A DNA stretch of 64,000 bases from Bradyrhizobium iriomotense (lineage in GTDB: Bacteria > Pseudomonadota > Alphaproteobacteria > Rhizobiales > Xanthobacteraceae): the NCBI RefSeq assembly GCF_018130765.1, contig NZ_JAFCJZ010000008.1, positions 225,492 through 289,491 on the forward strand, read 5' to 3'. The notes beneath the pieces are model-generated. The model had not been told where the DNA came from, searched no databases, and saw nothing but the letters and a program-made list of their open reading frames with translations. Each line of letters opens with the position of its first letter. The stretch's first letter is position 1. Positions 29,271 through 38,079 of the stretch are shown piece by piece. Both the position numbers and the translations under genes were made by a program.

Positions 29271-30043
29271 GCTTGTTCTCCCGTATCTGCCGACGGTAGC
29301 GGCTCGGCCGGGGCGGTCTCGATCACCGTACCCTCGTGGCGGCGCATGCCGTTGTGAATGACATAAACCATGGCCTCGGACGCGGCGTCCGCATCGCCCG
29401 CGGCGATGGCATCGACGATCTTCTGGTGCCAGAGCAGCACGGCGTCGCGGTCCTCCGGCTCGACCGGGGCGCTGAGCAGGAACGAGGCGCGCAACGCGGC
29501 CTCGATGACATGCCCAATCGAGCGCATGAACAGATTGCCGGAGGCACGCGCCACGCCCACGTGAAGCGCGAGATCGGCATCGGCAAAGCCGACCGAGTCG
29601 GAGGCTTCACGCCGCATGCGATCCATGCAGCGGCGGAGCTCGGCGACGTCCTCCTCGGACCGCTGCACTGCTGCGAGCATCGCCGCACGCGGCTCGACCG
29701 CGAGACGAATCTCGGCGAGGTCGTTGAGGAAGCGCTTGTCGATGCCGGCGTCGAGGTGCCAGGCCAGCACGTCGGCGTCGAACATGTTCCAGGCGCCGCG
29801 CTCGCGAACGACGGTGCCGACGCGGGCCTTGGTGGTGAGCAGTCCCTTGGCGACCAGCGTCTTCACGCTCTCGCGCAGCACCGGCCGCGACACGCCGAAC
29901 ATCGCGATCATCTCGGCATCGCCCGGTAGGCGCGTGCCTTCCGCGTAGCGGCCGGCGATGATGTCAACGCCGATCGAACGGGCCACCTCCGCGTGGTTGG
30001 AGTGAGCCCGCCGCGTCGGGATGACGACGATGCGCGAGGTCAT
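29267..30043 (-). CDS. GntR/FadR family transcriptional regulator
   Basis: Regulator of 258 aa. Residues about 20-85 form the GntR winged HTH (LPGDAEMIAMFGVSRPVLRESVKTL). The remainder is an FCD all-helical ligand domain with the metal-binding Asp/His pattern (ADADLALHVGVA). The ATG at 30043 overlaps the permease stop (ATGA), and the gene overlaps the dehydrogenase start. It most likely controls the sugar operon in which it sits; the TAGTCA palindrome at 34741 is a candidate site. Confidence 0.87.
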   Translation of the reverse strand: MTSRIVVIPTRRAHSNHAEVARSIGVDIIAGRYAEGTRLPGDAEMIAMFGVSRPVLRESVKTLVAKGLLTTKARVGTVVRERGAWNMFDADVLAWHLDAGIDKRFLNDLAEIRLAVEPRAAMLAAVQRSEEDVAELRRCMDRMRREASDSVGFADADLALHVGVARASGNLFMRSIGHVIEAALRASFLLSAPVEPEDRDAVLLWHQKIVDAIAAGDADAASEAMVYVIHNGMRRHEGTVIETAPAEPLPSADTGEQA

Positions 30044-31020
30044 GACGCCGCTCCTGCGCTCTTGGCCACCGGCCGGCGCGCCAGTGCGACCAGCCCCTGC
30101 TGCAAGGCGATGAAGGCGAACAGCAGGACGCCGGTCGCGATCTTGGTCCACCAGCTCGACAGCGTGCCATCGAAATTGATGTAGGTCTGGATCATGCCCT
30201 GGATCAGCACGCCGAGGAAGGTGCCGATCACCGAGCCCTGCCCGCCAGTGAGCAGCGTGCCGCCGATCACGACGGCGGCGATGCTGTCGAGCTCGACGCC
30301 GACCGCGGAGAGCGAGTAACCGGCGCTGGTGTAGAAGGAGAACACGATGCCGGCGATCCCCGCAAGCAGGCTCGACAGCATGTAGATCTTGATCGTCATC
30401 TTGCCGACGGCAACGCCCATCAGGCTCGCCGTCGCCCGGCTGCCGCCGAGCGCATAGACGTTGGCACCGAACCTCGTGAGATGCAGCAACAAAGCGCCGC
30501 CGATCACGATCACGAGCATGATGATCGCGATCGCCGTCAACCGCCCGCCGCCGGGCATGCGCAGCGCGAAGTCCGACACGGTGGAATAGACCGGCGCGGT
30601 GATCGGCACCGATTCCGTCGAGAGCAGGAAGCTGGCGCCACGGGCGAGGAACATTCCGGCCAGCGTCACGATGAAAGGTGGCAGATCCAAGACGTGGATC
30701 ACGGCACCCATCGCCGCGCCGAAGGCCGCCGAGAGCGCGAGGATGGCAACGAAGGCGACCAGCGGCGGCACGCCCCAGCGCTCGATGGCGAGCGCGACGA
30801 ACACGGTGGTGAAGCCGATCACCGAACCGACCGAGAGATCAATGCCGCCGGAGATGATGACGAAGGTCATGCCGGTCGCGACGATACCGAGGAAGGCGTT
30901 GTCGGTGAGAAGATTGCCGACCACGCGGGTGGAGGCGATGTTGGGGAATTGCAGGGCGCAGAGCACAAAGCCCGCGACGAGCACGATGGCGGTGATGAGG
31001 ACGGGCGGCAGGCCTTTCAT
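30040..31020 (-). CDS. yjfF: Sugar ABC transporter permease YjfF-like
   Basis: Inner-membrane CUT2 permease, 326 aa with eight to ten spans. The family signature is ISGGIDLSVGSVIGFTTVFV, and LPPFIVTLAGMFLARGASFLL is characteristic of YjfF. The ATG at 31020 overlaps the YtfT stop. With YtfT it forms the heterodimeric permease of a galactofuranose/arabinose-type importer. Confidence 0.9.
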   Translation of the reverse strand: MKGLPPVLITAIVLVAGFVLCALQFPNIASTRVVGNLLTDNAFLGIVATGMTFVIISGGIDLSVGSVIGFTTVFVALAIERWGVPPLVAFVAILALSAAFGAAMGAVIHVLDLPPFIVTLAGMFLARGASFLLSTESVPITAPVYSTVSDFALRMPGGGRLTAIAIIMLVIVIGGALLLHLTRFGANVYALGGSRATASLMGVAVGKMTIKIYMLSSLLAGIAGIVFSFYTSAGYSLSAVGVELDSIAAVVIGGTLLTGGQGSVIGTFLGVLIQGMIQTYINFDGTLSSWWTKIATGVLLFAFIALQQGLVALARRPVAKSAGAAS

Positions 31021-32009
31021 GCTTTGGTCCTCCGCAGCCGCGCGGCGATCCCGGCGAGACCAGAGAATTTCGGCGATTGCAGCAGCAGCACCGCGAGCAC
31101 CACCACCGCCTTGACCAGCAGGTTGAACTCCGGCGGATAGCCCGACAGCAAAATGCCGGTGTTCATCGTCTGGATGATCAGCGCACCCAGCACCGCGAGC
31201 ACAAGACTGAAGCGGCCGCCGAACAGCGAGGTGCCGCCGATCACCACGGCGAGGATCGCGTCGAGCTCGAGCCAGAGGCCGGCATTGTTGGCATCGGCAC
31301 CCATGATGTCGGCCGCAGCGATAACGCCGGCGAGCGCGGCGCAGACGCCGCACCAGACATAGACCGAAAGGATCATGGCGCGGGTGCCGACGCCGGCAAG
31401 CTCGCTCGCGCGTGCGTTGCCGCCGGTCGCCTCGATCAGGAGACCGAGCGCGGAGCCGCGCACGACTGCACCGGTGAGGATCAGCATGCCCAGGGCAATC
31501 ACGACCGGCACCGGCAGGCCGAGCACCGAGCCATTGCCGAGCCAGACCAGGTCCGGCGAGGAGAATGTCACGATGCGTCCCTCGGTGATGAGCTGGGCGA
31601 TGCCGCGCCCCGCCACCATCAGGATCAGCGTCGCCACGATCGGCTGCATGCCGAGCACGGCGACGAGAAAGCCGTTCCAGAGGCCGCAGAGGAGGCCGGC
31701 GCCGAGCGCGGCCGCCAGCACCACGGGGAGGCCGTGGCTGTCAGCAAGACTCGCGGCGATCGCGCCGCAGATCGCCATGACCGCGCCGACGGACAGATCG
31801 ATGCCGCGCGTCGCGATCACCAGCACCATGCCGAGCGAGAGCAGCGCCACCGGCGTGCCGCGGTTGAGCACGTCGATCAGGCTGCCGAACAGCCGGCCGT
31901 CCTGAAGGCGCAGGTCGAAGAATTGCGGCGACACCACGCGGTCGACCGCGAGGATGACGATCAGCGCCAGGATCTGGGCAAGGCCGCGGCGGGGCAGCAG
32001 CGCTGTCAT
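31017..32009 (-). CDS. ytfT: Sugar ABC transporter permease YtfT-like
   Basis: Inner-membrane CUT2 permease, 330 aa. It shows VIATRGIDLSVGAVMAICGAIAA, LGMQPIVATLILMVAGRGIAQL with the ITEGRIVTF loop typical of YtfT, and GTSLFGGRFSLVLAVLGALI. Its start overlaps the end of the ATPase gene by 4 bp. It pairs with YjfF. Confidence 0.9.
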   Translation of the reverse strand: MTALLPRRGLAQILALIVILAVDRVVSPQFFDLRLQDGRLFGSLIDVLNRGTPVALLSLGMVLVIATRGIDLSVGAVMAICGAIAASLADSHGLPVVLAAALGAGLLCGLWNGFLVAVLGMQPIVATLILMVAGRGIAQLITEGRIVTFSSPDLVWLGNGSVLGLPVPVVIALGMLILTGAVVRGSALGLLIEATGGNARASELAGVGTRAMILSVYVWCGVCAALAGVIAAADIMGADANNAGLWLELDAILAVVIGGTSLFGGRFSLVLAVLGALIIQTMNTGILLSGYPPEFNLLVKAVVVLAVLLLQSPKFSGLAGIAARLRRTKA

Positions 32010-33550
32010 GTGTGGGCCTCAAGCGCAACGGCGGCGCCGTCGGCGGCAATGGCGGCGAGGATGTTGCCGACGTCGATCGCCTCGCCCGCGAGCTCCTCGA
32101 TATGGGCGCGGTCGCGCAGCACCACGACGCGGTCCGAATAGGTCACGATCTCGTCGAGCTCGGAGGAGATCACGAGCAGCGAAAGCCCGTCGTCGCAGAG
32201 GTCTCGGATCAGGCGGATGATTTCGGCATGCGCGCCGACATCGATGCCGCGGGTCGGCTCGTCCAGCACCAGAAGCCGCGGCGAGGTCGCGAGCCAGCGC
32301 GCCAGCAGCACTTTCTGCTGGTTGCCGCCGGAGAGCAGGCCGACCGGACGCTCCGGATCGGGCGGGCGGATGTCGAGCATCTTGACGTAGCGGCGCGCGA
32401 TCTCGTCCTGCTCGCGGCGCGACAATGGCCGATGCAGGCCGCGCTTAGCCTGGAGCGCGAGCACAATGTTCTCGCGCACGCTGAGCTCGGCGACGATGCC
32501 GTCGGTCTTGCGCTCCTCCGGGCAATAGCCAAAGCCGTGGCGCACGCCATCGCGCGGCGAATGGAGCCGAACCGGTGCGCCCTCCACCTTCGCCTGCCCG
32601 CGATCGGCGCGCTCGGCGCCGAACACCAGCCGCGCCGTCTCGGTGCGGCCGGAGCCGAGCAGGCCGGCAAGACCGACGACCTCGCCGTGGCGCAGCTCGA
32701 GATGGAAGGGGGCAACATAGCCAGCCTTGCCGTAATTCTCGAAACTGGCGCAGACCTCGCGCGCCTGATGCTCACGCGTTGCCGCCCGCGCGCTGGTGGT
32801 TTCGGCGAGCTCGCGGCCGAGCATCATGCGGATCAGCTCAAGGCGCGGCAGCGAGGCGGTCTCGCGCTCGCCGACGAGGCGGCCGTTGCGCAGCACGGTG
32901 ATGCGGTCGGAGATCTCGTAGACCTGGTCGAGGAAATGGCTGACGAAGACGATGCCGATGCCGCGCTTCGCAAGCTGGCGCATGATGCGAAAGAGAATCT
33001 CGACCTCGTGGCGGTCGAGGCTCGCGGTCGGCTCGTCCAGGATCAGCACGCGCGCGGAGAGATCCACCGCGCGGGCGATCGCGGTGACGTGCTGAATCGC
33101 GACGGAATAGTTGCCGAGCGGTGCGGCGACATCGATGTCGAGACCGAAATCGGCGAGCAGGGCCTTGGCGCGGCGGCGCATCTCGCCTTCGCGCACGATG
33201 CCGAAGCGCATCGGCTGGCGGTCGAGGAACAGGTTCTGCGCCACCGAGAGGTTCGGCAGCAGATTGACCTCCTGGTATACGGTGGCAATGCCGGCCTGGA
33301 GCGTGGCCTTGGCCGAGCGCGGCGCGACCTCTTCGCCACCGAGCCTGACAATGCCGGCATCGCGCGGGAAGACGCCGGTGACGACCTTGATCAGCGTAGA
33401 CTTGCCGGCGCCGTTCTCGCCGAGCAGCGCATGGATCTCGCCGGCGCGCAGCGTGAAGTCGACCTCCTGCAACGCGCGCACGGCGCCGAAGCTCTTGCTG
33501 ATCCCGCGCACCTCCAGCAGCGGCAGAGCAGGATCAAGGCTGTTTTCCAT
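32006..33550 (-). CDS. ytfR: Sugar ABC transporter ATP-binding protein YtfR-like
   Basis: Cytoplasmic CUT2 ATPase, 514 aa, two halves. The N-half has Walker A GENGAGKS (44-51) and LILDEPTASLDRHEVE. The C-half has the usual degenerate P-loop (GLLGSGRTETARLVFG), signature LSGGNQQKVLLARWLA and LVLDEPTRGIDVGAHAE. The ATG at 33550 (MENSLDP) follows a GGGAG about 10 bases upstream; the open frame extends further but has no family similarity there. It powers YtfT/YjfF. Confidence 0.9.
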   Translation of the reverse strand: MENSLDPALPLLEVRGISKSFGAVRALQEVDFTLRAGEIHALLGENGAGKSTLIKVVTGVFPRDAGIVRLGGEEVAPRSAKATLQAGIATVYQEVNLLPNLSVAQNLFLDRQPMRFGIVREGEMRRRAKALLADFGLDIDVAAPLGNYSVAIQHVTAIARAVDLSARVLILDEPTASLDRHEVEILFRIMRQLAKRGIGIVFVSHFLDQVYEISDRITVLRNGRLVGERETASLPRLELIRMMLGRELAETTSARAATREHQAREVCASFENYGKAGYVAPFHLELRHGEVVGLAGLLGSGRTETARLVFGAERADRGQAKVEGAPVRLHSPRDGVRHGFGYCPEERKTDGIVAELSVRENIVLALQAKRGLHRPLSRREQDEIARRYVKMLDIRPPDPERPVGLLSGGNQQKVLLARWLATSPRLLVLDEPTRGIDVGAHAEIIRLIRDLCDDGLSLLVISSELDEIVTYSDRVVVLRDRAHIEELAGEAIDVGNILAAIAADGAAVALEAHT

Positions 33551-33666
33551 CGCAACGTCACTCCCACCGGCGCCCGCAGATGATGCGGACGCCCAGCCTA
33601 TTCGCTCGCGCAGCGGTTTCGAAGGGGGTGCCGGACCGCAAAGCGCGCGGTCCGGCGAAGCCCGCC

Positions 33667-34632
33667 TCAGTAACCGAGGCCCTTCTTGCTGTCGTAGATC
33701 TTCTGCGGATCGTCGGCAGCCGTATAGAGCTTGGACTCGGTCTGGATCCATTTCGGCGGAACCGTGCCCTTGTCCTTGAAGGCCGCGATGGCGTCGAGCG
33801 CGGGGCCCGCCATGTTCGGCGTCAGCTCGACGGTGGCATTGGCTTCGCCGGCGGCCATCGCCTTGAAGATGTCGGGGACCGCGTCGATCGAGACGGTGAG
33901 GATCTCCTTGCCGGGCTTGAGGCCGGCTTCCTTCATCGCCTGGATAGCGCCGACCATCATGTCGTCGTTGTGGGCATAGACCGCACAGATGTTCTTGCCG
34001 CCGCCTTCGGCCTTGATGAAGCTCTCCATCACCTCTTTGCCCTTGGCGCGGGTGAAGTCGCCGGTCTGGCTGCGCACCACCTTCAGGTTCGGATGTTTGG
34101 CAACCGCAGTGTCAAAACCCTTCTTGCGGTTGGCGGCGACGCTGGCGCCGACCGTGCCCTGCAATTCGACGATGTTGCAGGCCTTCTCGCCGACCGTCTT
34201 CGCCAGCCAGTCGCCCGCGACCGCGCCTTCATGCACGCTGTCCGAGGTGACGGCGGTGAGATAGAGCTCCTTGCCGGAGGGATCGATGTCGCGGTCGAGC
34301 AGCACGACCGGGATCTTGGCCTCCTTGGCTTCCTTCAGCACCGAATCCCACCCGGTCGAGACGACGGGTGCGAGGAAGATCGCATCGACGTTCTGCGCGA
34401 TGAAGGAGCGGATCGCCTTGATCTGGTTCTCCTGCTTCTGCTGGGCGTCGGCGATCTTGAGATTGACCTGGCGCTTGGCGGCTTCCTGCTTGGAGACCGA
34501 CGTCTCGGCCGCGCGCCAGCCGGATTCCGATCCGATCTGCGAGAAGCCGATGGTGAGCTGGCCGGCACTGGCCGGCAGCGCGAGCAGCAAGGCGGCCATG
34601 GCGCTGGCCGCAAAGAGGGCTTTAGGGGTCAT
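33667..34632 (-). CDS. ytfQ: Sugar ABC transporter substrate-binding protein YtfQ-like
   Basis: Periplasmic binding protein, 321 aa, of the YtfQ type that binds galactofuranose and, in relatives, arabinose. The signal peptide is MTPKALFAASAMAALLLALP..SAG. Family segments are GFSQIGSESGWRAAETSVSK, APVVSTGWDSVLKEAK, VVLLDRDIDPSGKELYLTAV and VYAHNDDMMVGAIQAMKEAG. A GGGAG lies 9 bases before the ATG. It is the promoter-proximal gene of the long minus-strand sugar operon. Confidence 0.92.
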   Translation of the reverse strand: MTPKALFAASAMAALLLALPASAGQLTIGFSQIGSESGWRAAETSVSKQEAAKRQVNLKIADAQQKQENQIKAIRSFIAQNVDAIFLAPVVSTGWDSVLKEAKEAKIPVVLLDRDIDPSGKELYLTAVTSDSVHEGAVAGDWLAKTVGEKACNIVELQGTVGASVAANRKKGFDTAVAKHPNLKVVRSQTGDFTRAKGKEVMESFIKAEGGGKNICAVYAHNDDMMVGAIQAMKEAGLKPGKEILTVSIDAVPDIFKAMAAGEANATVELTPNMAGPALDAIAAFKDKGTVPPKWIQTESKLYTAADDPQKIYDSKKGLGY

Positions 34633-34740
34633 CAGGCGTGTCTCCCAAGATGTTATCCGGGGCGCCGATTGGTAGCATGGCACCCGCAGGCCGGCCTTCG
34701 AGGCGGCGGAGGGACTATTTCACGGAAGATGGGTTCCGAC

Positions 34741-34759
34741 TAGTCATATTATTTGACTA
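34741..34759. promoter_or_regulatory. Candidate operator palindrome upstream of ytfQ
   Basis: TAGTCA-N7-TGACTA, a perfect 6-bp dyad with an AT-rich spacer (TATTATT), about 110 bp before the ytfQ ATG. It stands out in a GC-rich gap and is a plausible target of the FadR-type regulator encoded in the same operon. Confidence 0.45.
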
Positions 34760-34884
34760 TTTGGCGGAAAACGCGCGGGAGCTGCGCGGCGGTCCTATGA
34801 CACGCCAAGCGCGATTTTGTTCCAGCGATGCAACGGGGAGATGAAGGAAAATTGTGGGAGCTGCTGCGGCATCGGCAGAGCGCT

Positions 34885-35028
34885 CCCTCGCCCCGTTCTT
34901 ACGGGGAGAGGGTTGGGGTGAGGGGCCCTCTCCGCGAAAGCGGTGAGAGTGGGACTCGCGGAGAGTCCCCCTCACCCGGACTGCATCTTCGATGCACTCC
35001 GGCCTCTCCCCGCAAGCGGGGAGAGGCG
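34885..35028. repeat. Palindromic intergenic repeat, copy C
   Basis: Arms of the CCCTCGCCCCGTTCTTACGG and CCTCTCCCCGCAAGCGGGGA type flank a core with GGGGTGAGGGG and CCCCCTCACCCGG. It is related to copies A, B and D. It occupies most of the gap between the FAH-family gene and ytfQ and may separate their transcripts. Confidence 0.72.
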
Positions 35029-35041
35029 AAGGGCAGTAACG

Positions 35042-36214
35042 CTAGATCAGCTTCCGCTGCGCGAGGTTCTTCATCAGCGCACCGATGCCAAACGTCCAGG
35101 GCTCGCACTCGTCGCTAGTGCGCATGCGGTTGACGAGCTTGCCAAGCTCGGGCGCGGCGATGGTAACGATGTCGTCGCGCTTGTGGGTGAACCCCTGCCC
35201 CGGCGCGTCGCGATCCTTGACGGGTGCGAACATGGTGCCGAGGAAGAGCACGAAGCCATCAGGGTATTGATGGACCTTGCCGATGGTCTGCGCCACGAGA
35301 TCGGTCGGATCGCGGCTGATCTTGCTGATCGAGGAATGGCCGTCGAGAACGAAGCCGTCCGTGCCCGTCACATTCAGGCTGATGTCGAGCTTGCGCGCGT
35401 CGTCGAGCGTGAAGCTGTCGTCGAACAGCCGCAGCAGCGGGCCGATCGAGCAGGACGCATTGTTGTCCTTGGCCTTCGACAGCAGCAGCGCCGAGCGGCC
35501 CTCGAAGTCACGCAGGTTCACGTCGTTACCGAGCGCGCCGCCGACGATCTTGCCGCGGCTGGAGACGAACAGCACGAGTTCAGGCTCGGGATTGTTCCAG
35601 GTCGATTTCGGATGCAGGCCGGCATCCATGCCGGTGCCGACCGAGGACATGGTCGGCGCCTTGGTGAAGACCTCGGCATCCGGGCCGATGCCAACCTCGA
35701 GATACTGGCTCCAGGCGTTCTGATCGATCAGCACCTGCTTCAGGTGCATCGCCTGGTCGGAGCCCGGCTTGAGCTTCGACAGGTCGTCGCCGATCAGCCG
35801 CGTCACCTCTTTGCGGATCGCTTCGGCCGAGGCCGGATTGCCCTTGGCGCGCTCCTCGATCACGCGTTCCAGCATCGAGATCGCGAAGGTGACGCCGGCC
35901 GCTTTCAACGTCTGGAGATCGACGGGCGCGAGCAGCCAAGGCTTCTTGGGATCGCGCCCATCGGGTGCCGTGTTGGCGACGATGGCTTCGAGATCACCGA
36001 TGCGCTCGCCCTTGGTCGAGCTAAGCGCCTTGGCCGGATTGTCCTCCTCGCAGAGCGCGCTGATGGTCGGAAATTTTGCGGTCACGTCGAACACGCCGTC
36101 GCCGCGCACGGCGACCACGGCCGGACCATTCACCTGCGGCAGCCAGACGCGGCCGACCAATGTTCCCCGCGTGCCGTCCTCGGGGAGAAGGTCTTTTACA
36201 GTCAATGTCGTCAT
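35042..36214 (-). CDS. Fumarylacetoacetate hydrolase family protein (2-keto-3-deoxy-pentonate dehydratase-like)
   Basis: FAH-fold enzyme of 390 aa, the long form seen in 2-keto-3-deoxy-xylonate or -arabonate dehydratases (XylX-like) rather than the short isomerases. Visible segments are AISMLERVIEERAKGNPASA, YLEVGIGPDAEVFTKAPTMS, PEPELVLFVSSRGKIVGGALG and GNDVNLRDFEGRSALLL, which contain the acidic metal-binding positions. The ATG at 36214 follows GAGG by 9 bases. Lying next to aldose dehydrogenase, lactonase and sugar importers, it would fit the fourth step of a Weimberg-type pentose route. Function is inferred from family and context. Confidence 0.82.
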   Translation of the reverse strand: MTTLTVKDLLPEDGTRGTLVGRVWLPQVNGPAVVAVRGDGVFDVTAKFPTISALCEEDNPAKALSSTKGERIGDLEAIVANTAPDGRDPKKPWLLAPVDLQTLKAAGVTFAISMLERVIEERAKGNPASAEAIRKEVTRLIGDDLSKLKPGSDQAMHLKQVLIDQNAWSQYLEVGIGPDAEVFTKAPTMSSVGTGMDAGLHPKSTWNNPEPELVLFVSSRGKIVGGALGNDVNLRDFEGRSALLLSKAKDNNASCSIGPLLRLFDDSFTLDDARKLDISLNVTGTDGFVLDGHSSISKISRDPTDLVAQTIGKVHQYPDGFVLFLGTMFAPVKDRDAPGQGFTHKRDDIVTIAAPELGKLVNRMRTSDECEPWTFGIGALMKNLAQRKLI

Positions 36215-36343
36215 AGCCGGCGTCCTCACTGTTTTTCCGATCGGCCGCGGCCGATCACATTGGCGACGACCAATAAACGTCTGGCGGGGGAAGTCCAGCG
36301 CTCACGCCACCGCTCTGTCTTGCGCAACTTGCTCACTCTCTTC

Positions 36344-36488
36344 CTTCTCCCCTTGTGGGAGAAGGTGGCGCGAAGCGCCGGATGAGGGGTTGTCTCTGCG
36401 AACCCAACTGGCATTTGAATTCGCGGAGAGAACCCCTCACCCGGCTTCGCTATCGCGAAGCCACCCTCTCCCGCAAGGGGAGAGGGTA
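36344..36488. repeat. Palindromic intergenic repeat, copy D
   Basis: Arms CCTTCTCCCCTTGTGGGAGA and CCCTCTCCCGCAAGGGGAGA surround a core with GCGCCGGATGAGGGG. It shares the words GGTGGCGCGAAGCGCCGGATG with the complement of copy A. It fills the 299-bp gap between yeiH and the FAH gene. Confidence 0.75.
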
Positions 36489-36513
36489 CACCGCCGTTGC
36501 CGCGCGCGATCCC

Positions 36514-37572
36514 TCACTTGAACCAGTGCACCAGCGCGATGCTGATCCCCAGCAGCAGCATCAGCGACAGCGTCACCGCTGCCGTCACGCGGCCGCCGAC
36601 ATTCGCCAGCACACGCACATCGACGCCGAGACCGAGCGCGGCCATCGAGACCACGGTGAGAAAGCTCGTGATCTTCGTCACGGGGCCAACCACCGTGGCC
36701 GGCACGATCTCGAGCGAGCGCAGGGTCGCAAGCGCAAGGAAGCCGAGGATGAACCAGGGGACCAGGCGGAAGAAGCCGACACTGGTCTTCTTGGCATCGG
36801 CCTGCCAGCGCGAGGCGACCAGCGAGAGGCCGACGACGACTGGTCCCAGCATCAAGACGCGCATCAGCTTCACCAGCGTACCGATCTGCGTCGAAACGAG
36901 GCCGGCCGGCACCGTCGCCGCAAGCACCTGCGGCACCGCATAGACGGTCAACCCTGCGAGGATGCCGTATTGCGTGGCGGACAGCTGCAGCAGCGGGATC
37001 AGCAGCGGCAGGCCCAGCACCATCATCACGCCAAGGATCGCGGTGAAGGAGATTGAGGATGCGATCTCGTCATTGTTGGCGCCGATGATGGGCGCCACCG
37101 CCGCAATTGCCGAATTGCCGCAGATCGAGTTGCCGCAGGCGATGAGGATCGAGAGGCGCGTCGACAGGCCGAGCAGCCGGCTGAGGCCGAAGGAGACGCA
37201 GAGCGCGACCACGACGACCGCGGCGATGGAGGCGAGCAGCGCAATGCCCGAAGCCGCGATCGCCGCGAAGCTGATCGAGGCGCCCAGCAGCATGACCGCG
37301 ACTTCGAGCAGCTGCTTGGCGCTGAACGCGATGCCGGCCTGCCAGCGCGGGGCTGGCTTCCAGAAGCTGCGCACGGCCATGCCGAGCAGGATCGCCATCA
37401 CGAGCGCCTCGACATAGGGATGCTCGAACACGCCCAGTTCCGCCCGCTCCAGCAGGGCCGACACACCGGCAACGAGAATGCAGAGGAGGATGCCCGGAAT
37501 CAGGGCCGCGATACGGCTCGCGGCGGTGGCCGGCTTGGAATCGGCCGGGCTGGATGCTTGATTCTGCGACAC
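36514..37572 (-). CDS. YeiH-family putative sulfate/anion exporter
   Basis: Integral membrane protein, 352 aa with about ten spans, of the YeiH/YadS family (conserved hypothetical 698). The hallmark is GNSICGNSAIAAVAPIIGA with SSISFTAILGVMMVLGLPLL, plus a C-terminal GLGVDVRVLANVG segment. Family members are called sulfate exporters, but transport has rarely been shown. It is the only gene of its type here, probably monocistronic. Confidence 0.88.
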   Translation of the reverse strand: MSQNQASSPADSKPATAASRIAALIPGILLCILVAGVSALLERAELGVFEHPYVEALVMAILLGMAVRSFWKPAPRWQAGIAFSAKQLLEVAVMLLGASISFAAIAASGIALLASIAAVVVVALCVSFGLSRLLGLSTRLSILIACGNSICGNSAIAAVAPIIGANNDEIASSISFTAILGVMMVLGLPLLIPLLQLSATQYGILAGLTVYAVPQVLAATVPAGLVSTQIGTLVKLMRVLMLGPVVVGLSLVASRWQADAKKTSVGFFRLVPWFILGFLALATLRSLEIVPATVVGPVTKITSFLTVVSMAALGLGVDVRVLANVGGRVTAAVTLSLMLLLGISIALVHWFK

Positions 37573-37695
37573 AAATCTCTCCCAGAGGAGAAAGATTTAT
37601 ACGCAGCGCACTTCAATTGGGGAATAAGTTTTCGGCATATCAGGGCCGAGGGAAGTTCTATCCTCAGCCCGGAATAAACGGCTCAGACGACAGCC

Positions 37696-37914
37696 TTAGA
37701 AGATCAGGCTCTTGGCCAGCGAGGCGACGCGGCTGAAGCCGTCATAGATGCCGGGCTCGAAGAAGGCCGCACGCGCCAGCACGATGCCGGCGACCAGCGA
37801 CCAGAACAGCGTGGTGCCGGCCCGCAGCAGGAGCTTTGAGGCGCGCGATTTCGGCTGGGCGTCCGTTGCGGACACCAGCTGCTCGCCGAAGGGCTCAAAT
37901 GCGGTGCGTTCCAT
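37696..37914 (-). CDS. Small hypothetical protein with one membrane span
   Basis: A 72-aa ORF, not recognised. It has a polar N-terminus (MERTAFEPFGEQLVSATDAQ), one hydrophobic segment (TTLFWSLVAGIVLARAAFF) and a short C-terminal amphipathic tail. Codon use looks genuine and nothing else fills this gap. It could be a small inner-membrane protein. Confidence 0.55.
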   Translation of the reverse strand: MERTAFEPFGEQLVSATDAQPKSRASKLLLRAGTTLFWSLVAGIVLARAAFFEPGIYDGFSRVASLAKSLIF

Positions 37915-38079
37915 GGCTACGCCAATCCATCAAATCTGATGGGAATGTCGTCGTTTCGGGCCCAAACGGCAATGGAAGCGATTGGCGTTTTTGCCCTCCG
38001 GAGGGGAAACTCCTTCCCTTCGAAAGAGCCACGGCAATAGTTTTGTTCTTCCGGCCTATTTGGACACCGGCGCCCGGGG

